A stretch of 64,000 bases of DNA from Methanofollis ethanolicus (GTDB lineage Archaea; Halobacteriota; Methanomicrobia; Methanomicrobiales; Methanofollaceae): NCBI RefSeq assembly GCF_001571385.1, contig NZ_BCNW01000001.1:372001-436000 (forward strand), written 5' to 3'. Shown piece by piece: positions 1 to 9,426 of the stretch. Numbering within the stretch: the first letter of the stretch is position 1; each line of letters opens with the position of its first letter. The notes under the pieces were generated by a model. That model worked only from the letters and a program-made list of their open reading frames with translations, had not been told where the DNA came from and searched no databases. The translations under genes and the position numbers were made by a program.

Positions 1-1663
1 AATTTGGCGAGGAGGCAACACTTATTTTTTCGTAATCCTCTGATGGAATTACCCCTTTAAACAGCGCCAAATCGCCGAGGAAGTTCCCTGGATTATGCTG
101 GATGCTCCTAAGTTTCTGCTCACAATAGGTTTTTAACTGGTCATTTATTTTTTCTAAATCTTGCTTCTTTTGTTCCAGTTGCGAGAATTTTTCTTGAATC
201 TGTTTTTTTTCTGAAATATCTTTCTCAAGTTGTTTCTTTGATACTTCTAATGAGTCTATGTCCTTCTGGATTTTGCGAGTTTCCTCACGGAGTGACTCAA
301 GATCTTTCTGGATAGTGTTCTGTTGATCCGCTCTAAACTGTTCGCCCTCTTTGGCGATCGCCTGCATTTGTTCTTTTTTAAATGCAACAATTCCCTCATC
401 GGCAATCTTTTTTAGATCTTCTTTGTACCTGTGGAGTTCCTGTTTTATGTGGCATTCTTGCTCTGATCTGAGTCTTTCCCCTTCTGATTCAACTGTTTTC
501 TTGAGTGATTTTAATGCATCCGTTTCAGCTGTTTTTTCCGCATTTATTACAAGTATTTCACTATTGATTTCATCGATTATGTTCTTTAGGTCGCTAACTT
601 CTCTCTCTAAAGCCTCTTTCTGCTCAAATAATTCTTGATTTGCGATACGTTGTATTTTATCAACGTATTCTTCGTTGATCTTCGGGACGTTTTCAATAAC
701 CCCTCTTACAAACTCCTCAACTTTATCGTCAGTATTGAGATATGCATTTATTATGTCAGTTTGTAACTCTAACCTTTGCTTTACTTCTGGAGACAGTATA
801 AATTGTGGCTGTAATTCTGGATTTGATAGGGCCTCGGTGACAATTTTGTTCACGAGTTTCTTCTCACCCTCTGAGTAATTCAAGCGAGATGCGATGCGGT
901 AAAAATATCCTGCAAAACGAGTTGAATCATTATGGAGGATAAGAGGATCTAACTTATCCTGCTGACCGAATTTCATTTTTTTGTAGATGAACCTTCGAGT
1001 CAGGTCTGAACTGTTATCTGGGATTGAATTTGTGTATACTGGATCAAAAGAATCAATAACGTCTGCTCTTATGATTCTATATCGATCCAATGACCTTCTG
1101 TCGGTTACAAATAGCAACTCATTATACCGTAGACAGGATGTTGCTCTCGTTATTTCAACACAGAAGTAATGTTCTTCATCGCAGTCATAGACTACGAGGA
1201 GGTTTTCTGAAAATGTATCCGGGACAACAATACCATTCTCCAACATCTGTGCGAGTGCATCCTCAGAATCCATCACCAGTCTCCTATGTCGTAGGGATCC
1301 TGGCGAAGTTTCAGGATTCTGCAAGAAGATTAACTCGTAATAATTATATTTGCAAGGGGGTTTAGGATGATGTGAATAGGGGGCTGCGTCATAAAACTCA
1401 GAGTTGGCATTTTCTTTCCACATCCAGATGCCTACATTGTCATGCCCCCATTGATTAGAATTTTCCTCTAACTTAATCGGTATGAGCATGTGCCCGTTGT
1501 CTGGATTGGTGTAGATCGTACCTATGGTATTTACTCGACCTTTTTTACCCCACTCATTTGTGGAAATGTCTGCTATCCTCAAGATTTTGAAATTATGGTC
1601 GTCAAATGTCACCGAAATCCCGATACAGCAACGTAATTTGAAATCTTTTTTTGGATTTGCCAT
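1..1663 (-). CDS. Partial coiled-coil protein of unknown function (C-terminus outside window)
   Basis: An uninterrupted minus-strand frame of about 554 codons runs from an ATG at 1663 off the window edge. The first 350 residues look globular and match no family I recognise. From about residue 350 to the edge the protein is a long charged Glu/Lys/Gln heptad-like coiled coil. Its ATG overlaps the stop of the upstream gene (TAATG), so the two are translationally coupled. Base composition is clearly more AT-rich than the host genes downstream, which suggests transfer. Antisense plus-strand frames here are shadows. A C-terminal ATPase or nuclease could lie beyond the edge, but that cannot be seen. 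Confidence 0.8.
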   Translation of the reverse strand, partial: MANPKKDFKLRCCIGISVTFDDHNFKILRIADISTNEWGKKGRVNTIGTIYTNPDNGHMLIPIKLEENSNQWGHDNVGIWMWKENANSEFYDAAPYSHHPKPPCKYNYYELIFLQNPETSPGSLRHRRLVMDSEDALAQMLENGIVVPDTFSENLLVVYDCDEEHYFCVEITRATSCLRYNELLFVTDRRSLDRYRIIRADVIDSFDPVYTNSIPDNSSDLTRRFIYKKMKFGQQDKLDPLILHNDSTRFAGYFYRIASRLNYSEGEKKLVNKIVTEALSNPELQPQFILSPEVKQRLELQTDIINAYLNTDDKVEEFVRGVIENVPKINEEYVDKIQRIANQELFEQKEALEREVSDLKNIIDEINSEILVINAEKTAETDALKSLKKTVESEGERLRSEQECHIKQELHRYKEDLKKIADEGIVAFKKEQMQAIAKEGEQFRADQQNTIQKDLESLREETRKIQKDIDSLEVSKKQLEKDISEKKQIQEKFSQLEQKKQDLEKINDQLKTYCEQKLRSIQHNPGNFLGDLALFKGVIPSEDYEKISVASSPN

Positions 1664-3261
1664 TACTTTTCAATCTCCTGATAGAATTCAGAAATAAGAT
1701 GGTCGTACGCCTTCTGTGGTATTTTACCAGATCGTAATGTCTGGCTGAGATAACTACTGACTTTAGGATACTTTTCAAGATGGTCCAGAATATATTTCAC
1801 TTTCACGGGGGTCGATATAAACGTACCTCTCATTAGAATGAGTTCCTGATACGTTTCTTCGTCTTTCTTTACCGCGTATCTTCCCTTTGGCTGGATGTGT
1901 TTGGGAATGCTTACCTGATGTATCGCGTCAAGTCCATGAAGTACGCAAATATTATCTCCTTCGGAGAGGTTTGGAAATGCAAGAATAGTCTGTTCATTCC
2001 AGTAAACACTTTTTAGTTGTTTTTCTGAGTAATGATAAATGTCACATTTACAGTCTGACTTGAAGGATAAGTTTGCTCTACCCTTGAGGGAGAAGGAGTC
2101 TCCATTTTCAAGTGTTTTTTTTGCGTAATCAAGTGTTATTTTTGGAAAGAAGTACTGAAATATTTCTTCCGGATATTCGCATGTGAGGTGAGCCTCATAT
2201 GATCCATCAGAGGATTTGACGTGTGTTGGACCCCTGACAGAGTGGCATAACAACAATCCTGCTGCTTTAGTTGGTATTTTTTTAAGTCTGCGAGATTGTC
2301 CATCCGTATCCTGATAATAGAATGTGTCTGTTTGTGCCTGGTTGAGGACGGTCGCTGGTTTACTGTAAATTTGCCTCTTTCCAACCTGCACATGAGGAGG
2401 CCAGAGGGGGATTAGGGGGGGATGCCACTCGACAAGCGTGACTCCTAAGTTGTCTGCAAATTCTATGGCCTCTTCGGTAACTTTGGTAAACTGCACTCGG
2501 TAGACCATCCATTTTGATTCGAAGCCATATGAATCTCCTTCTAATTCCCCTACTGGCTCGTATTCGAGAAAGTCTTCAGTGTCATCTGGTATTCCAAAGG
2601 CTGTTGCAAAATAGTAATATTTGTCTGTGTTTATCTCTCCGTTGTTTGATATACAACGAGCATAATTTTTACTGTATCTAAACAGTGCCCCCTCTTCTGG
2701 AAGTCCTGATAGATCCTCCCCCCACATTTTAATTATGTCGTGACCGACTGGTGATTCGCTGTATTCGAGAGAGTAATAATCATATATCCACTTTAACTGG
2801 AGGTAAGTTGTTTCTCCTGGAATTAATTGATTAGAGAGGATTCTGTTCTCTTTAAGTTCTGCATTATTAGGATTAATGATTCGTACTATGAGTTTTTCAT
2901 TTCTGGCAGCTAAAACAGTCTTCTCTTCCAATGGAGGAAAACCAAGAAAAAGCCCGAAGTTTCCACCCATCTTCAAAATATAGATCCGTTTTGGACGTTG
3001 CCTTAATTTGCGTTCCTCTTGTTGCCTCTGATATTGAACCGCATATACGCTATCTGAATAGTTGGGGCAGGTGTAATTTTTTGGATTATTGGGGCAGTGT
3101 CTAAAATAGGTTCTTTCCTCTCCACTTGCTAATATTACTGGTTCTCCACACGCAGGGCAAAATAAAAGCCTGCTATTGGATAAATGGTGGTTATTTACAA
3201 AATTTTTGGCGTAGACTAACTCTTCATGTCCAGAATGCCTCTTCCATATTGCATAATCCAC
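1663..3261 (-). CDS. Hypothetical protein with N-terminal Cys/His zinc site, first gene of AT-rich operon
   Basis: 532 aa with a GTG start preceded by an AAGGGGA ribosome-binding site. The N-terminus carries C35-x2-C38 followed by H55-C56 and C65, a likely zinc knuckle somewhat like the Cys-rich head of CoiA-type proteins; this is a resemblance only. A second Cys cluster (CKC) lies near residue 405. No catalytic motif is recognised. The stop overlaps the start of the coiled-coil gene at 1663, so the pair forms one operon. Low GC against the surrounding genes points to horizontal acquisition. A two-gene defence module is possible but unproven. Confidence 0.75.
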   Translation of the reverse strand: MDYAIWKRHSGHEELVYAKNFVNNHHLSNSRLLFCPACGEPVILASGEERTYFRHCPNNPKNYTCPNYSDSVYAVQYQRQQEERKLRQRPKRIYILKMGGNFGLFLGFPPLEEKTVLAARNEKLIVRIINPNNAELKENRILSNQLIPGETTYLQLKWIYDYYSLEYSESPVGHDIIKMWGEDLSGLPEEGALFRYSKNYARCISNNGEINTDKYYYFATAFGIPDDTEDFLEYEPVGELEGDSYGFESKWMVYRVQFTKVTEEAIEFADNLGVTLVEWHPPLIPLWPPHVQVGKRQIYSKPATVLNQAQTDTFYYQDTDGQSRRLKKIPTKAAGLLLCHSVRGPTHVKSSDGSYEAHLTCEYPEEIFQYFFPKITLDYAKKTLENGDSFSLKGRANLSFKSDCKCDIYHYSEKQLKSVYWNEQTILAFPNLSEGDNICVLHGLDAIHQVSIPKHIQPKGRYAVKKDEETYQELILMRGTFISTPVKVKYILDHLEKYPKVSSYLSQTLRSGKIPQKAYDHLISEFYQEIEK

Positions 3262-3698
3262 TGAAAGTCCCCTTCAAGAACGATGTATTTCTTCGGCCAA
3301 GATAATATCATCGAATTAAATTTCATGCCGCTCTTTTGTCTCATCATATGAATAGAGTTGTCGAGTTCTTGCCATACTCAAATGAGTGCATTTTTTGTGC
3401 TAATATCGTGAGTGTCTAGAACGCGTACCCTTCCTCCTTCGGTTTTAAAATGCATGAAAAGATGGTTAACTGCTTGAACCGGAGAGGATGTCCTACAAAA
3501 ATTGCGAAGTTAAGGCAATGTGAATTATAAACTGCGCCGGAGAAAATTTCCTTTATATTCTCTTCTAGGGTGTATTGAACCCCTGCACAGATCCTGATCC
3601 AATTGTTGATGATCTACAGACACGCATCGTCAGTGGCCTATTACCTGGTGCTATCGGAGATGACGACGCCCCCCATTCTCTCTCTTGATATGACCCCC
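3262..3698. other. Intergenic, AT-rich, no gene seen
   Basis: About 440 bases between the AT-rich operon and the deaminase gene. The left part must hold the promoter of the minus-strand operon. The short plus-strand frame beginning at 3603 runs antisense through the deaminase gene and is a shadow. Composition shifts from AT-rich to GC-rich near 3650, which may mark the edge of the acquired segment. Confidence 0.5.
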
Positions 3699-4139
3699 CT
3701 ACTCCTCCCCGATATCCTCGTTCCACAGATCAGGATTCGCGGCGATGAAATCGGACATCAGGCTCACGCACTCCTCGTCGTCCAGGACGACCACGTCGAC
3801 GCCCCGGGTTCGGAGATACTCCTCCGGTCCCTGGAAGGTCCGGTTTTCGCCGATCACGACCCTGGGTATTTTGTAGAGGAGGACCGTCCCGCTGCACATG
3901 TCGCAGGGGGAAAGAGTCGAGTACAGCACCGTCCGGCGGTAATCCTCCGGCTTGAGCCGGCCCGCGTTCTCCAGGCAGTCCATCTCGGCGTGTAAAATGG
4001 CGCTGTCCTTCTGCACCCTGCGGTTGTGTCCCCGGCCGACGATTGTGCCGTCGATCACCAGCACCGAGCCGATGGGGATCCCGCCCTCGGCACGTCCCTG
4101 TCTGGCCTCTTCGATGGCGGCCTGCATGAATTCGTCCAT
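3699..4139 (-). CDS. Cytosine deaminase, FCY1-like (CDA-fold nucleobase deaminase)
   Basis: 146 aa from the internal ATG at 4139. It has the complete zinc deaminase signature: H50-A-E52 and P78-C79-x2-C82. Wording around the active site (LSPCDMCSG, IPRVVIGEN, YLRTRG, a final WNEDIGE) closely follows yeast cytosine deaminase FCY1 as I remember it, including the C-terminal tail. FCY1 converts cytosine to uracil for pyrimidine salvage. The longer frame upstream of 4139 lacks family similarity and overlaps the divergent promoter. Specificity for cytosine over guanine or other amines is inferred from the FCY1-like tail. Confidence 0.8.
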   Translation of the reverse strand: MDEFMQAAIEEARQGRAEGGIPIGSVLVIDGTIVGRGHNRRVQKDSAILHAEMDCLENAGRLKPEDYRRTVLYSTLSPCDMCSGTVLLYKIPRVVIGENRTFQGPEEYLRTRGVDVVVLDDEECVSLMSDFIAANPDLWNEDIGEE

Positions 4140-4285
4140 TGAAACGACACCCGGATAGAGAAAGTGCTTGACGGCCCATGAACATTCCGGTCGCCAAAAC
4201 TGCCGGGGTCGAGCGGTCGGGCAGGGAAGCAACCAAAACTATTTCTCACCTGGATGGTATTCCAACCGCAAAAGGGGGGAAATCT

Positions 4286-5758
4286 GTGAGACGGTATATT
4301 CTATTCGCATGTCTCTGTCTCATGCTGGCCGGGCACGGCCTTGCGCAGACAGGAGAAACAGGTGACGTGGATGCTTTCCGGCAGATACTGGAACAGGACA
4401 ACTTCAGCGTGCAGGAAGGCGGGATCGGGCATTTCGATCTCATCAAATTGTATGACGCGGGAGCGTTGCCTTCTGCATATGGAAACAATCCCGCGACAAA
4501 GTATCTGGCATACTTCGTTCCGCCGGCACCCGGCGGTACGATCGACGAACAGATAGCAGAGATAACGAAAACGCTTGGAATGAGCGGGAACACATCTGCA
4601 TTCTGGAATCTCGGTCCCGACGAAGCTGTTATCTTCGTAGGACAAACGCCGCCGGAGTGCAGGTACTTCGGGTACGATAATTATCTCATGAGCAGGACAT
4701 ATGGCAACGAGACCAGGTGGATCTTTGCCAACATGGGCGATTCGCTGAACAACCAGATCATCAAGACGAAGGGGTCGCCTGGAGACCCGTTCAACCAGAC
4801 GACGATAGTCGTCGCCACGGCCGACAGGGGCATCGACGAGCGCATCCGTGCTGCCGCACGTTCGGCGGGATATTCGGACGACATGATGAACACCCAGGTG
4901 TTTCCGTCGTCCATCCTGAATATGGGCCTCGACAACACCTCCGATACGTTCGCCATATTTATCCGCCCGTCCCTCTTCACCGACAAGCAGGTAGGCGACG
5001 AGTACATCGACAACACGTCTGCGACCATCCTCCGCGTGACGCCGAAAAACACGACCCAACTCGACCCGTATGAGTCTCCGGATATGCGGGTCAAGGGAAC
5101 CGGGAAGACGGAGCTTGACCTTACGGACGATCTCAACGACCTCAGGAACGCGATTCTCGAGAAGTACAGCAACCTGAGCGCCACGGAGCTTCCGACGGCT
5201 CCGGGGTTCCCGCAAGGGATTGACGCTATCCAGCGGGGGATCGATGCCGTAGGCCCGAGCAACGATGCAACATATTTATGGAGCGCAAACCAGGCTGTCA
5301 ATTCGCCGACGCCGCCCTTCTTCGACACCACGCAGTACTATGACTTCCTGCGAAACCCGCCGCTCACTCTCGGGAACGATACGAATGAATTCATCATTGT
5401 CTACGGGGTCAACCACGTAGCCACGGGCAAGGCGACGTACTCGAGCTTCACTCTCAATGGAGCGGATGTGTGGAATGGTGTCGGATCGATCACCGACGCG
5501 GACTTCAGCGGAACTGCCGAGGAGTATCTCCCTGACAATCCCAACGCGAAATACCTGTATGTCTACAAGATCGCGAGGGACTGCGAGGGTGACCCGCACT
5601 GCTTCGAGCTTCCCTCTGGTATAGGAAGTTACGGCATCGAGCCCGACCAGCCGATCTTCATTCTCTGGAGGAGCTACCTGGAGAGTGCTACGAAAACAGC
5701 CCCGTCCTACAACGAGATCGTGTACGACAGGGCCATAAAGTTCGAGCCGGCAGGGTAG
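4286..5758 (+). CDS. Secreted hypothetical protein with signal peptide
   Basis: 490 aa from a GTG at 4286 with a GGGGGG ribosome-binding stretch 5 to 10 bases upstream. The start gives a classic signal sequence: two Arg, a hydrophobic core of about 15 residues, then an Ala-x-Ala-like cleavage region before QTGET. The frame extends upstream to 4178, but that part overlaps the divergent promoter. The mature part is rich in Asn-x-Ser/Thr sequons, consistent with an N-glycosylated surface protein in an AglB-containing archaeon. No domain is recognised. A hairpin with a T run follows the gene. Confidence 0.75.
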   Translation: MRRYILFACLCLMLAGHGLAQTGETGDVDAFRQILEQDNFSVQEGGIGHFDLIKLYDAGALPSAYGNNPATKYLAYFVPPAPGGTIDEQIAEITKTLGMSGNTSAFWNLGPDEAVIFVGQTPPECRYFGYDNYLMSRTYGNETRWIFANMGDSLNNQIIKTKGSPGDPFNQTTIVVATADRGIDERIRAAARSAGYSDDMMNTQVFPSSILNMGLDNTSDTFAIFIRPSLFTDKQVGDEYIDNTSATILRVTPKNTTQLDPYESPDMRVKGTGKTELDLTDDLNDLRNAILEKYSNLSATELPTAPGFPQGIDAIQRGIDAVGPSNDATYLWSANQAVNSPTPPFFDTTQYYDFLRNPPLTLGNDTNEFIIVYGVNHVATGKATYSSFTLNGADVWNGVGSITDADFSGTAEEYLPDNPNAKYLYVYKIARDCEGDPHCFELPSGIGSYGIEPDQPIFILWRSYLESATKTAPSYNEIVYDRAIKFEPAG

Positions 5759-5814
5759 GACGGGAAGGGGATCGGGAGGCTTCAGGGCCAATCCCGGTTT
5801 CAACCACGATCTGG

Positions 5815-5882
5815 CTCTGGAGAATTGGGCATGAACTTCGGGTTCATGGAGAATTCTCCAGGGTCGGAGAGTCATTTTTTTT
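5815..5882 (+). terminator. Large hairpin followed by T run downstream of secreted-protein gene
   Basis: An inverted repeat pairs GGAGAATT with AATTCTCC, and a nested stem pairs CATGAAC with GTTCATG around a TTCGG loop. A run of eight T residues follows at 5875-5882. This is a plausible transcription terminator for the gene ending at 5758. Confidence 0.6.
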
Positions 5883-6260
5883 CTTCGCGCCTGGTTTGCA
5901 CCGGGCGATATCTTGCCAGCAGCCTTCGATCGATGTTCGGAACATGCATCCGGCTGATCCCGGTCGTTTACACTCGCGCCGGGATCACGGCCGGAGAGAC
6001 CTGCCTCACGATCACCGGTGCCGGGTGTTCTCCGGATCGTGTGCACATTATCAGGGGTAACTGTACACACTTCTCTCTCTGTACTCTGTACACAGATCCA
6101 GGTAAGGATCATCTCTTTTTCTCGGTCGCCACGTTGCCACCACCCTGGCGCGAACCGGGCGCGAGGGTGTAAGGGCCAGGTCCGTCGTCGTCGATCCGGA
6201 CGGGCGTCTTCCCCCCGTCGAAGAGAACCATAAATGATTTACAAAGCCTAAGAATTGTTC
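5883..6260. other. Intergenic; candidate promoter for the immunity-like gene at its right end
   Basis: No gene is visible. A TATA-like ATAAAT element near 6231 lies about 28 bases before the GTG at 6261, which fits a leaderless transcript. The rest holds short plus and minus frames without coding character. Confidence 0.4.
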
Positions 6261-6725
6261 GTGAAAAAATACCGCAGGGAAGATCAGATCTCGATGGCGA
6301 CCTGGGCTGCGGACTGCGCTGAAAGGGTGCTTCCGTTTTTTGAGGAGGCGTATCCGGAGGACGACCGCCCGCGCAATGCCATCGAAACGTGCCGGCGATG
6401 GGCCAGTACGGGTGTGTTCAGGATGGCCGAGATCCGCGGCGCTTCTCTTGCCGCTCATGCCGCCGCCCGCGAAGCGAAAGAAAATGACGCAGCCTGTTTT
6501 GCCGCACGTGCCGCGGGCCAGGCGGTGGCGACTGCTCATGTCCCGCAGCACGCCTACGGGGCGGCGTACTATGCCCTGAAAGCCGTCGCGGCAGCCGGGG
6601 GCGACGTTGCCGGGGAACGGGAGTGGCAGTCGGGGAGGCTCCCTGAGCGGTTGCGGGAGGAGATGATGGGCAGGATCGTTGTGCAGGGGGTCTCGGTCAC
6701 ATTGAAGAAGGGGGAGGGGTTTTGA
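6261..6725 (+). CDS. Putative immunity protein (Imm-5-like helical family)
   Basis: 154 aa, helical and Ala-rich. The opening (DQISMATWAADCAERVLPFF, then RPRNAIETCRRWA) resembles the putative immunity protein family found next to polymorphic toxins and as orphans in many prokaryotes. A GTG at 6261 is preferred over the TTG at 6255 because of its distance from the TATA-like element. No toxin gene is adjacent, so a role in immunity is inferred from family resemblance only. It converges on the hydrolase gene after 4 bases. Confidence 0.6.
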   Translation: MKKYRREDQISMATWAADCAERVLPFFEEAYPEDDRPRNAIETCRRWASTGVFRMAEIRGASLAAHAAAREAKENDAACFAARAAGQAVATAHVPQHAYGAAYYALKAVAAAGGDVAGEREWQSGRLPERLREEMMGRIVVQGVSVTLKKGEGF

Positions 6726-6729
6726 TCGT

Positions 6730-7536
6730 TCACTCTCGAAGGCACGTTTTGATCCAATTATTTAAGATCCCTAATTGTTCGGGGGTATGAAACCAGTGTT
6801 CCCCGTTTTTCATAATCGTTAGATTGCAATGAAAACGCTGCACAAATTTTTCTACAACAGTGCGATCTGTCAGTTTGTCGTGCTCGCCATACAGTATTGC
6901 TGTTGGAACCTTCCATTGTGTAATAGGGTGATTTTGAGCATAGAGGAAATATTCCCACGAAAAAGTTTGTCCAGAGGAAGTGGGGATACTACGTTGACGC
7001 TCAAGCTGTGTTTCCGATACATTTGCCCGGAGCATCATAGTGGAAATAAGCTGGTTCATATCAAGAATCGGGGAAACAAAAAGGCTTTTTTCCAGATGTT
7101 CGTTTTCAAAACTCAATATACTGAACCATGCGCCGATGCTGTTCGCAAACAGAGAAATGTGTGTCCACTGGCCTTTGATATAGTCCATAACAGACAAGAG
7201 TTCTGGCACGACGTGCCACGGGTCAAATGAATCTGTTTCTCTTTTGCGTTCTCCATGTTCGGGCAGGTCGATACTCAAAACTTGCCACGCATAATGACAC
7301 GCTATCTGAGCAAACGCTTCTGCTTCTTCTTTACGCCCGGCCTGTCCATGTATGTAGAGATATAATTTATTTGAGCGGGAACCCCAGAGAATTGCCGGGA
7401 TCCCCTGAATTTGAAAGTATTTTTTTCCATAATTCCTGTTGGGTTTGCTCTTTGAATTAGTCTTACTGCCGATTTGACTCTCGGTACGAATTGACGTCCG
7501 CGACGGAGCAGCACCTGCCTCTTCGAGGAGTTCCAT
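6730..7536 (-). CDS. Alpha/beta hydrolase (serine hydrolase, unknown substrate)
   Basis: 268 aa with the alpha/beta-hydrolase pattern: an HGQAG oxyanion motif at residue 63, a nucleophile elbow ANSIG with Ser133, an acid Asp in GEHDKLTDR near residue 218 and a His in GEHWFH near residue 249. The nucleophile motif replaces the usual first Gly of GxSxG with Ala. The first 35 residues are polar and low in complexity, so a later start is possible. Codon use is more AT-rich than in the neighbours. No membrane segment is seen, so it is probably a cytoplasmic esterase or peptidase-like enzyme. Confidence 0.7.
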   Translation of the reverse strand: MELLEEAGAAPSRTSIRTESQIGSKTNSKSKPNRNYGKKYFQIQGIPAILWGSRSNKLYLYIHGQAGRKEEAEAFAQIACHYAWQVLSIDLPEHGERKRETDSFDPWHVVPELLSVMDYIKGQWTHISLFANSIGAWFSILSFENEHLEKSLFVSPILDMNQLISTMMLRANVSETQLERQRSIPTSSGQTFSWEYFLYAQNHPITQWKVPTAILYGEHDKLTDRTVVEKFVQRFHCNLTIMKNGEHWFHTPEQLGILNNWIKTCLRE

Positions 7537-7581
7537 GACTCATACCACGCCTCATTCCATAGTGATCAGAGCAAGTCCTTC

Positions 7582-8439
7582 TCATCTTTCTGCATCGGAT
7601 CCCCCGATCTCCCGCAGGTCCTTTCGAATCTGCCGCCGCATGTACCACTCCGCCAGCGTGCCCAGGGCATGGTAGACCGGATTGACCGGCACATCCACAA
7701 AGTAGCGTCTTCCCTTCTGGAGCCACCCCTGCTCGGTCCAGTAGGCGTGATCCGCAGGAGACCGTTCGCCCAACTCATCGCAGGGGGCCCTCCCGATATG
7801 GAACGCCATCACGTCAAAAAATCCTGGTTTTGAGCGCGTCCCCATCCGGAGTGCGGCGAGAAAGGCCCCTGCCACCGCCTGCAACTTCTCTTCGTTCTCC
7901 CGCACCCGGTAGGCAGGGAGAGGACCCATGGTGGCGTGGGAGGTGATCCCCGCCCGGGCGGCGTCCTCGAAGCCCCATATGCGGGCCACCGCGTCGAGGT
8001 ACTCCAGCACGTCTTTGTTCCCCATCACGCCGGCGCTGGTGAGGAGGAGTGCCTTCTGCCGGAAAAAGCGGGGGCGGTGGAAGATATAGGAATGGCGGTC
8101 GATGAACACCTTCATCAATCCTGAGACCTGGAAGCCGTAGACCGGGGTGGCGAAGATCACCCCGTCGGCGTCATGCATCTTCTCTTCGAGAAGGGCTGAG
8201 TCGTCCTTGATGGGGCAGTGCTCCTCTCCCCGCTCGAAGCAGGTGTAGCACCCGCGGCACTGCTCCAGGTTGACGTCCTGCAGCGTGACGTACTCCCAGT
8301 CCACCGGTGCGTTCTCCTGGAGGATCTCGCGGATCCGTTCGGCTGCGTGGTAGGTGTTTGCCCTGCGGGGGCTGCCCATGATGACCAGGACCTTGAGGGG
8401 CCGGTTTTCCATGGAGGAGGAGAGGGATGTCTCATACAT
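7582..8439 (-). CDS. Iron-sulfur flavoprotein / NADPH-dependent FMN reductase family
   Basis: 285 aa from ATG 8439. The flavodoxin-like FMN site GSPRRANTYHAAERI opens the fold. A compact cluster C-x2-C-x2-C-x7-C follows (QCRGCYTCFERGEEHC), as in archaeal Isf proteins that hold a 4Fe-4S cluster beside FMN and relay electrons. Isf proteins are about 190 aa; this one has some 90 extra C-terminal residues with no recognised domain. The frame extends upstream to 8640 but loses similarity there. Divergent from shikimate kinase. Confidence 0.75.
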   Translation of the reverse strand: MYETSLSSSMENRPLKVLVIMGSPRRANTYHAAERIREILQENAPVDWEYVTLQDVNLEQCRGCYTCFERGEEHCPIKDDSALLEEKMHDADGVIFATPVYGFQVSGLMKVFIDRHSYIFHRPRFFRQKALLLTSAGVMGNKDVLEYLDAVARIWGFEDAARAGITSHATMGPLPAYRVRENEEKLQAVAGAFLAALRMGTRSKPGFFDVMAFHIGRAPCDELGERSPADHAYWTEQGWLQKGRRYFVDVPVNPVYHALGTLAEWYMRRQIRKDLREIGGSDAER

Positions 8440-8733
8440 AGATGTTCTTCTTCCCGATACCCGGGGGCATACCCCCACCGACCCGCCCGACGACGATGGC
8501 GGATCTGCATCCCCGAGCACCGACCATGCACCAGAGATGTGCAAAAACGGGACCGGTCGCCCCCTCCCCTGCATGTGATACACGACGGAGAGCCGTCTCC
8601 CTCTTCTGACCCCCTGTACAGGTTTTCCTGCAGGACGCACTCAGTTCCCGGGACAAAACCTTCATCCCCCCCAGGATCCCATCCCGGGTACCACTAGAGG
8701 GGCCTTGAGTCCACCGGGTCCCGGGAGAGCCGT
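8440..8733. other. Divergent intergenic between flavoprotein and shikimate kinase genes
   Basis: About 294 bases that must contain both promoters. I could not assign a convincing TATA box. Frames through it are fragments that read into the neighbouring genes. Confidence 0.4.
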
Positions 8734-9234
8734 ATGCATTACCACAAAAACATCGTCCTCATCGGCATGCCCGGTGCGGGGAAGAGCACCGTGGGCGTCA
8801 TCCTTGCAAAATCCCTCGGCGTGCAGTTCATCGATACCGATATCCTGATCCAGGAGCGGACCGGAAGGATGCTGCAGGAGATCCTCGACGAGGACGGGCC
8901 GGATATGTTCGGGCAGATCGAGGAGGAGACGGTCCTCTCCCTGCACCCCGGCCATGCGGTGATCGCGACGGGCGGCAGCGTGGTGTGCAGCGAAGATGCG
9001 ATGGCGCACCTGAAGGCCGGAGGGGTGGTCGTGTACCTCGAGATCTCGTATGACGAGATGGCAAAGAGGCTCAAGAACATCACGACCCGGGGGATACTCC
9101 TCCTCACGGGCCAGAGTCTCCGCGAGATGTACGACTGGCGGGTCCCGCTCTACGAGAGGTATGCCGATCTCACCGTTGCGTCTTCGGGTGAGGATCTCGA
9201 GTCCGTAGTCGGGAAAGTGCTCGAAGTGGTGTGA
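8734..9234 (+). CDS. aroK: Shikimate kinase-like P-loop kinase (bacterial AroK type)
   Basis: 166 aa. Walker A GMPGAGKST spans residues 11-19, the substrate-binding FIDTD follows near residue 32, and the glycine-rich ATGGSVV precedes the lid. This layout is that of bacterial AroK, which phosphorylates shikimate in the chorismate pathway. Many archaea use an unrelated GHMP-type enzyme, so this is the non-archaeal solution. Other NMP-kinase-like substrates such as gluconate are possible. It stands alone, with no other aro gene in the window. Confidence 0.7.
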   Translation: MHYHKNIVLIGMPGAGKSTVGVILAKSLGVQFIDTDILIQERTGRMLQEILDEDGPDMFGQIEEETVLSLHPGHAVIATGGSVVCSEDAMAHLKAGGVVVYLEISYDEMAKRLKNITTRGILLLTGQSLREMYDWRVPLYERYADLTVASSGEDLESVVGKVLEVV

Positions 9235-9426
9235 TGGCGGGACCCCCTATTCCCACAACCCCGGTTCGAGGTCCTGTATCGTGTATTGAGTCGTAGGTCG
9301 ACCGAAGACGTCCAGCAGGTAATGAGACGAGGATCCGCACAATTTTCCTAGACCACGGAGGAGCGGGTTTCGGTCATGGCTTCGGGATCCTGTTCTTTGC
9401 CGTGCGAAGACTTCCCTCATCACCGA

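Noticed and set aside
351-1365. Several plus-strand frames of 60-95 codons
   Set aside because: Antisense to the partial minus-strand coiled-coil gene, which is open from 1663 to the window edge.
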